NCBI GenBank assembly: GCA_036245525.1
Contig: BTPG01000003.1
Location: forward strand, 188,885,535 to 188,949,534
Direction: 5' to 3'
DNA: 64,000 nt
Source: Semisulcospira habei
Taxonomy: Eukaryota; Mollusca; Gastropoda; Semisulcospiridae
Shown here: in pieces, positions 53,999-64,000 of the stretch
How the letters are laid out: every line of letters starts with the position of its first letter
How positions within the stretch are numbered: the first letter of the stretch is position 1
Position numbers and translations under genes: made by a program
Notes under the pieces: model-generated
What the model saw: only the letters and a program-made list of their open reading frames with translations
Told to the model about the DNA's origin: nothing
Database searches by the model: none

Positions 53999-54211
53999 GC
54001 GTTTATAGATTATGATGTTTCTATTATTTTGACCTTTTTGAGAGTCTTCCGACGTTTTCTTTAAAGACCTGTGCGACATTTTAGCCTGACATATTTTTAA
54101 GGTATATTTACATCATGTCTTAAGACCTTTCTTTTAGTCTGGCTGACCAGATTTTTACCCTTCCCGCCGTGAGATGGCCTTAGTTGCCTGCTCGGCGTTA
54201 AACCCAAATAA

Positions 54212-54228
54212 CTCTGTCTGCAATAGGC
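54212..54228 (+). repeat. 17-bp target duplication of Nimb-1, right
   Basis: The second CTCTGTCTGCAATAGGC. RTE coding sequence resumes directly after it. Confidence 0.95.
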
Positions 54229-55535
54229 TTGCCTTCTTTGTCTTTTACTGGTCTTTCTGTATGGCCATACATGCCTGACAATCTTCTAGTAATGTCCTAG
54301 AGCTGTTTCATGTTGCCGCTGCCTGCTGCCTTATCTGCCTCTGCTGCCAGGCTGTCTGTGTAGGCCCTCTTGTCTGCCCTGATACTCCTCTTCACCTTGC
54401 GGTTGGCTTCCGAGTATTCCTCCTGTGCCCTTGCTTTGGCTGCTCTCGTGCGACTGTTTTTGACAACTGCTTTCTTCTGCTTCCTCACTTCTATCTTCTT
54501 CAAGGTCTGTGCCGACAGCCAGTCCTTGTGATGGTGTTTCCTGAACCCTACAGTGTCTTTGCAGGTTGAGTTCAGTGCCTCTCTAACTGCCTTCCACTGC
54601 TGCTCTGTGGTGACCGCCTCCTCTTCATTTACTAGCTCCTGTAGCGCTTAAAACCGGTTGCACCAGTTTGAGCTCTTCTCTCACTCCAGTCTCTCTCAGG
54701 AGGCCTACATCATAGTGCTGTCTTCTTATTGTTGTCTCTGTGCTGCTTTTCTTTAACTTGAGCTTTATTCTTAAGGTAAGCAGATGGTGGTCTGAGGCGA
54801 CATCTGCTCCCCTCCTCACTCGAACATCTTGAAGGGATCTTCTAAATTTCTTGCTAATGCAGATATGGTCTATTTGGTTCTCTGTAGTATGGTCAGGTGA
54901 GATCCAAGTTGCTTGTGTATTCTTTTGTGTGGGAAGATGCTGCCTCCAATGACAAGTCTGTTTAGAGCACAAAAGTCTACAAACCTCTCCCCGTTCTCAC
55001 TGATCTCCCCTAGTCCCTGTCTCCCCATCACCTCTTCGTATCCGGTGTTGTCCTCCCCTGTTTTGGCATTAAAATCGCCCATGACGATGGTGATGTCTCG
55101 CTCCGCACATTTGTCCACAGCACTCTGGAGTCGGTCGTAGAACTCGTTTCTCTTCCTCGTCACTGTCATTAGTGGGCGCATAACACTGGATGACGTTCAG
55201 CTTGATCTTTTCTTCGTTCTAAAGGCTGCTGTGATCATTCTTGGCCCAAGAGGTTCCCAGCCCATCAGCGCTCTCTGTGCCACTGGTGACAGCATGAATG
55301 CTACTCCTTCTGTATGGGGGGGGGGGGGGGGGGGGGGCATTCTCCTCTTCATGACCTGAATACAGAATCATCTCCCCACTTAACAGCCTTTTCTGGCCAG
55401 ACTGCGTCCATCTGGCTTCACTGATACCTAGCAGGGAAAGGTTGTACTTTTGCATTTCCGCTGCTATCTGGGCGGCCTTGCCGCTCTGGTACATGGTCTT
55501 GACATTCCATGTGCCTTGGATAGAGAGAGGTGGCT
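54229..55535 (-). mobile_element. RTE-like LINE, copy 2, endonuclease portion
   Basis: The - strand encodes the APE-type endonuclease: GKAAQIAAEMQKYNLSLLGI, SEARWTQSGQ, IVMGDFNAKTGEDNTG, NQIDHICISKKFRRSL and VASDHHLLTLR, which cover the catalytic N, E, D and H positions. The linker to RT follows. Frames are broken near 54960 and 55220, and a poly(G) run at 55318-55338 interrupts codons. The start lies near 55530. This is the part missing from copy 1. Confidence 0.85.
55318..55338 (+). repeat. Poly(G) tract
   Basis: About 21 G residues within the RTE endonuclease frame (poly(C) on the coding strand). Confidence 0.9.
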
Positions 55536-55539
55536 CGGT

Positions 55540-55951
55540 CCTGTGGCTTCCGAAGACTTCCGGCTTTCACCACAGAACGTCGCTTTGCCTGTTACTGGTA
55601 TGGAAACGGCAAGAGCCTTACGAGCCTCGATACAACCTTTGGACTATGCTGTCAGTCTCGTCTTCCGAAGCATACCTGCACTTTTCCATACACAAACTTC
55701 GGGCATGCAACACGGCCCTCCTGCTCGACGCTCTGTTCAGTTGGAACTGGACGTGGACGACAGACCTTCAGCCTCCCCACCTCTTTGGCTCCCCCACCTT
55801 CGGTCTCAACCTCAACCTTTGAGTCTTTACCAGGATTATGGACGCCGTATTCACCAGAGCCAGGCAGGATTCCTCGAGCCCTACGTCCAATTATCTCGAC
55901 GACCTGCTCCCCAGGACTCGGTCGCGCTAGCTACGGACAGGGACGCTCTTC
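55540..55951 (+). pseudogene. DIRS-D reverse transcriptase fragment
   Basis: Pieces in different frames match DIRS-B RT: METARALRASIQPLDYAVSL corresponds to IETARTLLAAMQPMDFAVSL, and in another frame a segment near 55900 reads SPTSNYLDD, the catalytic box. Multiple frameshifts. It is cut by an L2-like insertion at about 55952. Confidence 0.65.
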
Positions 55952-56597
55952 TAATAATTAATAATTACGGTATTTATAATGCGCTTATCTTATAATAATT
56001 ATAACTCTAAGCGTGACTCACAACTCGCACACGCATGCGCACGCTTTAGACAATGACTCACGTAACACAAATAGTGAAGATACATTATGACGGTCAGCTT
56101 GGGGTGGGGAGTGTGGTGATATAGTGCTAGAACTGTTGAAAGAGATGAGTTTTGAGGGCGGACTGGAAGTAGGAGAGCGAGTGTTTCTGATGGAGAGAGA
56201 GTGGGAGAGTGTTCCAGGTGGATGGACCGTATACTGAGAAGGAGCGGGGGCCGAAAGTGCTGAGTTTGGTGCGGGGGATGAGGAGGCGGAGAGGGTCAGA
56301 GGCGGAGGGAGCGGGGAGGAGTGTAGGGGTGAAGTAAGTTGGAGAGATAGGCAGGAGCGTAGTTGTTCAGGGATTTGTAGCAGAGAGACAGAATCTTGTA
56401 TTGGATGCGTTGGGGGATGGGGAGCCAGTGAAGGAGCTTGAGCAGGGGAGTGATGTGGTCGGATTTTTTCTTTCTGAGGACGAGGCGGGCAGCATTGTTC
56501 TGGACGCGCTGGAGAGTGAGAGTGGTGGAGTGAGGAAGGCCAGAAAGGAGAGAGTTGCAGTAGTCGATGCGAGATAAGATGAGAGAGACAGCGAGTT
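55952..56597 (-). mobile_element. 5'-truncated L2/CR1-like LINE in DIRS-D
   Basis: The - strand has the RT C-terminal region ([10 protein letters not shown] region, STWNTLPLSL) and the AT-rich 3' tail with GCGCTTATCTTATAATAATT on the + strand. Same family as 21608-23639 and 30208-30887. DIRS RT sequence resumes at about 56598. Confidence 0.8.
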
Positions 56598-57727
56598 CGC
56601 TGACTCGGATTCTTCCTCAACAATGGAAAGTCAGACCTGCAGTCGCACCGGGTTGTCCACCTCAATATGGATTTCTGACTAAACTCAACAGGTTGTCTAC
56701 CCAGTGTTGATTCTAGAGCGCGTTTTGCGCGATTTCTCGCAATATTATGCCTCCAAATCGCAAAAAAACACCGATAGCGCAGCCGAAGAATCGCAGAAAA
56801 AAGAAACTGGACGCTTTTTTGCACGACCAGCGCGGCCGCACCGCTGCTGCGTAAAAGCCTGCTCGAGCGTCTTGGTGCAGTGTGGCCTGAGTCGAGCCAG
56901 GGCAATTTCACTATTATTCACCTGTTTAACACGAACACAGATTCCATTCACAGAAAACCAATTCACGTGTCGCTCTCGCGCTGTGGAAGTACACATGACA
57001 GATCAGAGCGAACTCTAGTCTGTGATTGGCTGAATAGCCTTCGGCTGTTGTAATCTGTCTTCTCATTGGCTAGCATTTCTGTACTGTATTCATGTTGTAT
57101 CATTCGTGTACCAACACAACCCTTTTACCGATGCGGGATTGTACTTCAGCCTCTGTTGCTTTTACCTGAGGATTGTAACTTAGTATGGATTTTACCTGAT
57201 GGATTTACATTAAATACTCGAGCTGTACACGTTTCCTTGTGTTTTCCTAGCGAGCTGAAGGTATGCATAGAAAGTACGATAATGTCGTGCACTTTTAACC
57301 TGGTACTCATTCACGCACACGTCTTACACACTTTCTCCTTGAGGGCCGTGATCAATTTTGAGGCCATATTGGTTAACACGAAATACGGTTAACACGAAGT
57401 GATTTTCCGCCGTGTCCCCAGAAATTCGTGTTAAGCGGAATCCACTGTATGTATGAATGTGTGTATATATGTCGTTTTAAAGTAAGCAGTGCAACGCGAT
57501 TTGAGGGCCGCCCTTTTACACCTTGAGGGGCTCCCTTTTTTGATTAGAGGGAGCCTTTGGGCTCACTTTTCTGAAATCCTAGAATCAACACTGTCTACCG
57601 GAGCCTCGGATCCCGAAGCTGTCGACCTTGGCGTGGCAAGTCTCCCTAGCAGTTGCGCTTCTGGCCAGGACCTGGGTCCAGCTCTTGGGCCTGACCAGTC
57701 CCGTTCTCCCCCCTCCGTTTGCCCACT
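56598..57727 (+). pseudogene. DIRS-D reverse transcriptase, later fragments split by a hAT-like element
   Basis: 56598-56701 reads through FLTKLNRLST, and 57600-57727 reads PEPRIPKLSTLAWQVSLAVA, matching DIRS-B around ATNLNRVSLPEPWIQKLASL. The two parts are contiguous once 56702-57599 is ignored. The fragment is then cut by the Nimb-2 start near 57728. Confidence 0.65.
56702..57593. mobile_element. hAT-like non-autonomous element with nested pogo-like fragment
   Basis: Perfect 15-bp inverted ends CAGTGTTGATTCTAG (56702) and CTAGAATCAACACTG (to 57593), with a 6-bp duplication TCTACC at 56696-56701 and 57594-57599. A truncated pogo-like copy occupies about 56895-57447 in reverse orientation, ending TTAAGCGGAATCCACTG before TA. 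No transposase. Confidence 0.8.
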
Positions 57728-58933
57728 CGGCACCGGCCTCCACGTGGCGTGGGTGGGTAGTCTCCTCAGTCACTGACTGAGTGGGCTAGCAGACGGGTGC
57801 CATCTTTGTCCAGTATTAGGACTTGATGTCAGCAGATATGTTGTTCAGTCTTTTTCACTGGTCCGGTTTTTAAGGAGCTGTGCTAACCCAGGTCGTACCA
57901 TGTTGGATTGGTCTTTAAAAATACTCGTGAGCTTTTGGTCCTTTGGATCCCAAGTGTTTGCCGTGCTTGGAGACCCGTGTCGGGGGAGAAGAGGATCCTG
58001 GTGGCTGAAACACTTCCTTATTATTATTATATAAACACTCCACTTTGGCCTTGACTTCTGCCTAAACGGGAGGCTAGTCATACCGGCCTAGTCAATCAGC
58101 TCTTGTCACGTTGAGCCCTATCCCACTGTTGACATGCGGGTTGCTATACGGAGCACCATGCTATAGCCTCTGCAGCTGATTAGGTGCTTTACGCCAGTAT
58201 TCCCCTGCATTCAACGGTGTGATAGAAGGCGGTGGCTCAAACGGTTCAATCGGGCTTACCCCCTTGAGCATATCTTTCGGGCAGTCTCCATTGTGCATCG
58301 GCTGGAGACCCGCCGACAGTTTGCACTTTCCCTTGTTGGGCTCGGTGGCGGGCGGGGACCCCCGGGGGATGAATATCTCTACTAATATAATATGGATAAA
58401 ACAAAAACACCAAAACTAGCACAGAAACGGCACATAGCCACCGACATTGAACATGACAGTGATTCAGACTGTGAGGAAGCGACGCCTCAGGCGTCGGCCG
58501 TATGGCCTCGCTTCCTCATTGTCCATAGCAAGGTGAAGGAGAAACCTGTATCCAAGCTGCATCCTTTTCTGGTGGGGGAGACCCCCAGGAGCCGTGTTGG
58601 CAGGCCTGATGCCCAGCGCCTCAGGTCTGATGACTTGCTGGTGGAGTGCCGTACTCGGGCACACTCCAGCGGGCTACTGGGGCTCTCTTCCATCGGAGAC
58701 ACTCCTGTGGAAGTCACACCCCACAAAACTATGAATTCGTCAAGAGGCGTAATCAAAGATCAAGCTTTGACATAACTGTCAGAAGATGAACTTGTACGTA
58801 ACCTTAAGTCTCAGGGGGTGACTTACGTCAGGCACTTCGCTTCCAAGCGAGGTGGTGGGGAGATCCGTCCCCCTACCATCATCCTGACGTTTGGCACCCC
58901 CACCCCTCCTACTACAATCTGGGGAGGTTACTA

Positions 58934-60665
58934 CAGTGGAGTCCGCTTAACACGAATTTCTGGGGACACGGAAAATCACTTCGTGTTAAACGTATTTCAT
59001 GTTAACCAATATGGCCTCAAAATTGATCACGACCCTCTCGGCAAGGAAAACGTGTGTAAGAGATGCGTGCATGAATGAGTACGAGGTTAAAAGTGCATAT
59101 TATCGTACTAAATATGCTTACCTTACCTTCAGCTCGCTAGGAAAACACAAGGAGAGTGTACAGCTCACGTATTTAATGTAAAATCCATAGTAAAGTAAAA
59201 GCAACACGGGCTGAAGTACAATCTCGCATCGGTAAAAGCAACACGATCAAAGTAATTTAAAAGAACGCCATGATCGAAGTTTGTCTTGCGTTATTGACAG
59301 CCCGTGTAGAGAGACAATCGTGGATCTCATTAATGTTTTTTCACTTCAAGCGTAATCGACTTCTCTTTTACCTAGGGGGTAGCCACGATCGGTGGTTAAC
59401 TGAAGTGAGGGAGTGTTGGGTTGTGTTGGTACACGAATGATGCATGAATACAGTTCAGAAACTCTAGCCAATGAGAAGATGGATTACAACAACTGAAGGC
59501 TATTCAGCCAATCACAGGCTCGAGTTCGTTCTGATCTGTGTCATGTTTACTACAGCACGAGAGTGACACGTGCAGTGCCCCTTTCATGAATTGGTTTTCG
59601 GTGTTTGAGACTGGAATCTGTGTGCGTGTTAAACAGGTGAATAATAGTGAAATTGCTCTGGTTGGGAACCGAAAACAGCTTCGTGTTAAGCGAAATTTTG
59701 TGTTGTTACGATTGTGGTGGTGTTATCCTGTGAGAGCGTACATGTGTTATTCGTAGGTAACGATATGTTGTTTATTTGAGCTATCACGGTTATGATTTCG
59801 TGTTTTTTTAGTAAGTTTTTCTTTTGTTCGTGAGTAGAGCCAGTTTCGTTTTGTTTAGTCCGGAACGTTGTAGACAGGTCGCACTGTCTGGTGGCCTCGT
59901 AAGTGTCACGTCGGTTAGTTGACATCTGACATCGCTACATTTTCGCTACTTTTCCTGTGCGTGTGTAGTGAGCAGCTTTTATTTTGTTTGGTGAATGTTC
60001 TCGTACCTTTTTGAGCTATCATAGATAGGGATACCATACTTTTATGTGTCTTTATTATATGCTAGAATTTAGAGCTGAAGTGAGCAGCCGTGTTTTTGTA
60101 GCCTGATATATTGTTTCTGGAAAGTTCATGTTAATGAGTTTCGGCTGCGCGTTTCGTTCTGGTTGTTTGAGTTCATGATTTCCGTAGAAGATTCTAGATT
60201 TTGATAGTGTATATAAGGAGGGCGCTGGGAAAGCCCAGGAGTACATTGTCTTGCTTTGTCAGTTGTAGAGATACGCAGATGAGAAACTTTGAGTCGTAGT
60301 GAGGACATAGCAGAAGAGACTTTGTATTCAGTAGTTTGTGCATTTGAAAGAGCATTACTGTGAGGATATCGCATCGCTGAATTAAATATTGTTGGAACTG
60401 TTACTCCAGTTTTGTCTACATCCTTAAGCCACGGTTGACGGATTGCAGCTGAATGAGGTCTATTTAAAAGAACTCTACGTGCGTGTGTGTCTAGTGTGTT
60501 TATCATACTTCGACTACAACTCCACCACGTAACACGTGTTAAGCATTTCGTGTTATCAGTGAAATTTTAATACAGAATAAGAAGGCCATCGGCCGGGAAT
60601 GCAAAAACGGTTCGTGTTAACCGGAAATTCGTGTTAAGCGAGTTCGTGTTAACTGGACTCCACTG
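58934..60665. mobile_element. pogo-like element in Nimb-2 ORF1, carrying a solo LTR
   Basis: The ends are CAGTGGAGTCCGCTTAACAC and its near complement. TA lies at 58932-58933 and 60666-60667. Nimb-1 shows the uninterrupted site at about 49406 with a single TA. Without the nested LTR the copy is about 896 bp, close to the 875 bp of 7185-8059. Confidence 0.9.
59704..60534 (+). mobile_element. Solo LTR inside a pogo-like element
   Basis: 831 bp from TGTTACGATTG to CACGTAACA, with TG...CA ends. The 5-bp duplication is TGTGT (59699-59703) and CGTGT (60535-60539). The uninterrupted pogo-like copy has CGTGT at this site, so the left copy has a C-to-T change at a CpG. A TATATAAGG box lies near 60212, a likely LTR promoter. 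A relative is at 12399-12985. Confidence 0.88.
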
Positions 60666-61516
60666 TACTCCCTGAGAGTGAAAAAGTACGTCCCTCTTCC
60701 CCTCCGGTGCTTTAAGTGCCAAAAGTATGGCCATGGGCGGCAGACATGCTGTCAGGCAGAGGCTTCATGCGCCCGTTGCACTAGGCCCGGACACTCTGCT
60801 GAGTCCTGCACAGCCACCCCCCTGTGTGTGAATTGCCAGGGGGCGCATATGGCTTCGGATAAGAAATGCCCTCGTTGGATATCCGAGTGCAGGATTCAGC
60901 AGGTGCGTGTGGAGAAGGGGCTGTCCTTTCTGGATGCAAAAAAACTGGTTGAAGGCCCTGGTGCAGCTGCGGCTGCCCCAACCTCTAACACCTCTGTGTA
61001 TACTTTTAATGCAGCAGTGGCAGGTAAGCGCCCCACCAAAGACTTTTCATGCCAGACCCCAACTTCTCGGTTGGGGGCGGAGCCTCGGCTCCTCTCGCCT
61101 CTGGAGAGTAACCCTCCTCCAGTGGTGACAAGGAGCCAGGGAACGCAGAAGGCGGACACTGCCGGTCCGGTTGTGCCGCCTTCTGTTGCCCCTAAGCCTC
61201 AGCCCCCACCCAAACCTGTTAGTCAGTCAACTCCAAAGGCTTCTGGCTCTGGTCAGCCTTCTAAGGCCGCTAACTCTAGTGGCAGGAACGCTGCCCAGGA
61301 CCAGAAGTCTACGAAATCTATGGGACCGCTGTGCGCACGGGCCCAGAAGGGGAACACTGATGTCCCCCTTCAAAACAAATATGCTGCACTGGAGGAGCGG
61401 ATGGAGGGAGTGGAAGTTGTCGTTGCTGATGCTGCGGCAGCTCCACCCCCTTCATCTCCGAGGAACGTAGCCGGCCCCCCTCTGTTTCTTCAACTCCTTC
61501 CAAGGTAAAGGAAACG

Positions 61517-61534
61517 GGGGGGGGGGGGGGGGGG
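61517..61534 (+). repeat. Poly(G) tract
   Basis: About 18 G residues near the end of Nimb-2 ORF1, expanded from a short GGGG in Nimb-1. Confidence 0.9.
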
Positions 61535-61563
61535 GACTCCTTACCCCCAGATAAGACTTAATC

Positions 61564-64000
61564 ATGGACTCTTTGCTTCAGTGGAATTGTCGTGGTTTTC
61601 AAGCTAACTTTGAGGAATTACGTCTTTTAGTCAAGTTTTATAACCCCTCAGTAATTAATGTCTCTTCATGAGACTTACCTGAAGACTTCTGACCCTGTGT
61701 CCTTTAATGGTTTTAATGCTATACATAAAGGCTCTGATTCGGAGAGGCGCTCGGGTGGAGCGGCTCTTCTCATTAGTAGCCAAATTTTATGTAGCCCCGT
61801 TAGCATTGACACCTGTCTTCAGGCTGTCGCTGCTCGGGTTACCTTAAAAATGACCATAACCATATGCAGTATTTACCTGCCACCATCACTGCGGGTCTGT
61901 AGCAATGATATTTTTAACTTAGTAGATCAACTGCCCCCTTCCTTTATTCTCATGGGGGATTTTAACGGTCACGCTCACCTTTGGGGTAGTGACCACTATG
62001 ATGGCAGAGGTCAGATGTTAGAAGATGTTTTTTCTCAACTTAACCTATGTGTCTTTAACGATGGCTCACCTACATACTCGAACTCAGGTTCCGGATCTAG
62101 TTCTGTTCTAGACCTCACTGTGTGTGATCCTTCTCTCATGCTGGACTTTGACTGGAAGGTTCACGACGACCTGTGTGGTAGTGACCACTTCCCAGTAGTC
62201 CTGTCATCGGTCATCTGTGAGGAGGATTCGCCGGTGGGGCGCTGGAATCTCAAGAAAGCTAACTGGTCTCTGTTCGCCTCTCTCTGTCAGTCTCGTCTTA
62301 CAGAGGAGGTGGTCATGTCAGCTGAAGAACCGGTTTCTTGTTTTACTTCTATTTTGTTGGAGGTTGCAGGTGAAACCATCCCTAGAACTTCCACATCACT
62401 CCCTCGGAAGCCGAGAGTACCATGGTTCAATGAAGAGTGCTGCAAGGCCCAAACAATGCGCAAATCTGCTCAGCGACGTGCTTTTCGTAATCCGTCGCAA
62501 GCAAATATTTTAACATTTAAAAGACAGCGGGCGAAAGCCCGTTACATTTTTAAACGCGAACGCCGTGCTTCCTGGAGACGCTTCGTCTCATCTTTATCTT
62601 CTAGGACTCCATCCCAAAAAGTCTGGAAGGCTGTTCGAAGAATTAGGGGCAGGGGTGGCTCGGCTTCTGTCGGCCATCTTACAGATGGTGCCAGTTTGGT
62701 CACAGATAAAAAGGCTGTGGCCAATTTGCTTGCCTCCACCATTGCCCATAATTCTTCAACAGAGCATTATTCACCTTTCTTCCAGAGAGAGAAGGAGAAG
62801 TGAGAATCTTGTACTTGTGATTTTATATCGGATAACTCGGAAGACTATAATGCCCCTTTTACGTTTTCAGAATTGCAGCAAGCCATGCAGAAATGTACTG
62901 ACTCTGCTGCTGGATTAGATACCATCCACTATCAGCTCCTAACACATCTGCCTGAGGATTCACTCCTTGTACTTCTCAAGGCCTTTAACCATATCTGGAT
63001 AACCGTTTTTTTTTCCCGCCATCTTGGCGCCAGGCTGTAGTTGTGCCAATTCCCAAGCCGGGTAAGGATCCTTTCGACCCGGGCAACTACCGGCCAATAG
63101 CTTTGACATCATGTTTATGTAAAACTATGGAACGCTTGGTCAACGCCCGACTGGTGTGGCATCTTGAGTCACAGGGTCTCATCACAGACCTCCAGTGCGG
63201 TTTCCGGCGCTTCCATAGTACAACTGACCATCTAGTCCGCTTTGAGTCTTTTATCCGAGATGCTTTTGTCAACAAGCAGCATGTCTATGCAATTTTTTTT
63301 TTATCTTGAAAAGGCATATGACACTACCTGGAAGCATGGTATAATGTCTGATTTGTCGGACATGGGTTTTAAAGGGCATCTGCCCGTTTTTATTCACAAT
63401 TTTTTGTCCAACAGGTTGTTCCATGTCCGTGTGGGCTCCACCCTCTCCGACTCCTTTGAACAGGAGATGGGTGTCCCGCAGGGCAGTATTCTATCTCCTG
63501 TTTTATTTAGCATTAAAATAAATAACATTGTAAAGGCCGTCAAGGATGATTCTGAATGCTCTTTGTTTGTGGACGACTTTGCTTTGTGTGCACGAGGTCG
63601 AGGACTTGCGTCCCTTGAGAGGCGCTTGCAGCTGTGCGTTGATCGCATCCAGGGGTGGGTGTCTCTCAATGGATTCAGGTTCTCGCCCTCCAAGACAGTC
63701 TGTGTGCATTTTACTAACCAGACGAAATTTTTTCCAGAACCTAGCCTGAGCATTGCTGGAGTGCCAATTAAGGTGGCCAAAGAGGCAAAGTTTTGGGGGG
63801 TCATCTTTGACAAAAGATTGACCTTCTGCAACCATGTTAACTACCTTAGAACCACTTGTCAGAAGACCCTCGACATTCTTCGTGTCGTTGGTCGTACTGA
63901 CTGGGGTGCTGACCGCATTGTCTTACTTCGACTGTACCGGGCCCTTGTTCGGTCCAAACTGGATTACGGCTCTGTGGTACATGGCTCGGCTTCAAAGTCT
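61564..64000 (+). pseudogene. Nimb-2 ORF2, broken and cut by the window edge
   Basis: It starts MDSLLQWNCRGFQANFEELR. Endonuclease motifs FILMGDFNGHAHLWGSDHY and SDHFPVVL are intact in the frame 61658-62803. RT pieces follow in shifted frames (NYRPIALTSCLCKTMERLV, GVPQGSILSPVLF, FVDDFAL). Near 63810 the sequence lacks the one-base deletion seen in Nimb-1. Confidence 0.85.

Larger units (their letters stand above)
48219..54211 (+). mobile_element. Nearly complete Nimb-like (I superfamily) LINE, Nimb-1
   Basis: The 5,993-bp element has a 5' UTR (48219-48861), ORF1 with three CCHC-type knuckles, ORF2 with endonuclease, RT and RNase H, and a 3' UTR ending GCTCGGCGTTAAACCCAAAT. It is bounded by a 17-bp target duplication in an RTE copy. 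RNase H in ORF2 places it in the I/Nimb group. One frameshift near 52551 is the main visible defect. Two other copies are at 19448-20161 and 57728-64000. Confidence 0.9.
58392..61508 (+). pseudogene. Nimb-2 ORF1, interrupted
   Basis: The first part (58392-58775) matches Nimb-1 ORF1 residues 1-~130 and ends in a premature stop. It continues past the stop to the pogo-like insertion. The second part (60678 on) has CFKCQKYGHGRQTC and CARCTRPGHSAESC knuckles. A frameshift near 61460 and a poly(G) tract (61517-61534) spoil the C-terminus. Confidence 0.85.
57728..64000 (+). mobile_element. Second Nimb-like LINE (Nimb-2), runs off the window
   Basis: It starts with the same 5' UTR as Nimb-1 (CGGCACCGGCCTCCACGTGG). 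ORF1 begins at 58392 and has a TAA at 58773. A pogo-like element (58934-60665) splits ORF1, which resumes through zinc knuckles at 60678 and frameshifts near 61460. ORF2 starts at 61564, with a short insertion near 61656 that shifts the frame, a TGA at 62801-62803, and further frameshifts near 63015 and 63300. It is a degenerate relative of Nimb-1, still very similar at the nucleotide level. Confidence 0.9.

Noticed and set aside
54229..55535. A host craniofacial development protein-like (CFDP2) gene
   Set aside because: Endonuclease motifs, linked RT and LINE 3' tail show it is an RTE-type retrotransposon.
32556..64000. Further IPO9 exons downstream
   Set aside because: I looked for importin-9-like peptides after DPVDSDG in the listed frames and saw none; everything recognised is mobile-element sequence.
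1..64000. CRISPR arrays, bacterial operons or defence systems
   Set aside because: Spliced host exons and eukaryotic retrotransposons show a nuclear animal genome; no regular repeat-spacer array is present.

Overview
This is a repeat-dense piece of an animal nuclear genome, most plausibly a marine lophotrochozoan such as a gastropod mollusc. That placement is an inference from the mix of Nimb-like, RTE-like and L2/CR1-like LINEs, DIRS tyrosine-recombinase retrotransposons and a Gmr1-like Gypsy element; no species-diagnostic gene is present. The only host protein gene I recognise is a partial importin-9 gene (IPO9) on the + strand. Six consecutive exons lie at 17786-17987, 26050-26138, 27601-27687, 29214-29333, 32225-32325 and 32497-32555, and their reading phases join without a break. 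The fifth intron (32326-32496) carries the signals of a U12-type (minor spliceosome) intron. No later exon is visible, so the next intron appears to exceed 31 kb.

Layout: 1-5940 is a large foldback structure with two ~2.47 kb inverted arms made of tandem ~150-350 bp units around a 140-bp loop. 5951-6165 is a 48-bp minisatellite. 6370-12990 is a Gypsy pol remnant (- strand, integrase before reverse transcriptase) split by an L2-like LINE, which itself carries a pogo-like element. 12990-15196 is a degenerate RTE-like LINE. 15197-32615 is the IPO9 region. Its introns are filled with an AGGTCA-rich repeat of ~150-bp monomers, miniature hairpin repeats, a TTAA-flanked piggyBac relic, a truncated Nimb copy and a deleted DIRS element (DIRS-A) split by an L2 copy.

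32616-64000 is a stack of insertions. An RTE-like LINE lies between 109-bp direct repeats. DIRS-C follows, split by a hAT-like element that contains DIRS-B, which itself holds another hAT-like element and a poly(A)-tailed retroposon. DIRS-D lies directly after DIRS-C and is split by an RTE-like LINE (itself split by a nearly complete Nimb-like LINE, Nimb-1), an L2 fragment, a hAT-like element and a second Nimb copy (Nimb-2). Nimb-2 is split by a pogo-like element that in turn carries a solo LTR.

Many insertions can be checked inside the window because an intact site, a second copy or the interrupted reading frame is also present. The strongest cases are the 17-bp target duplication of Nimb-1 (empty site in the first RTE copy), the TA duplication of the pogo-like element in Nimb-2, the TTAA of piggyBac, and the 6-bp duplication of the hAT-like element inside the DIRS-C recombinase frame. 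The most unusual observations are: DIRS 3' ends that abut another DIRS-type terminus at all three loci where they are visible; two very long direct repeats (109 and ~80 bp) around LINE-type insertions; the foldback element; the U12-type intron; and several short near-perfect hairpins in IPO9 introns. I found no complete cellular gene, no CRISPR array and no convincing new protein system. The novelty lies in the mobile elements.
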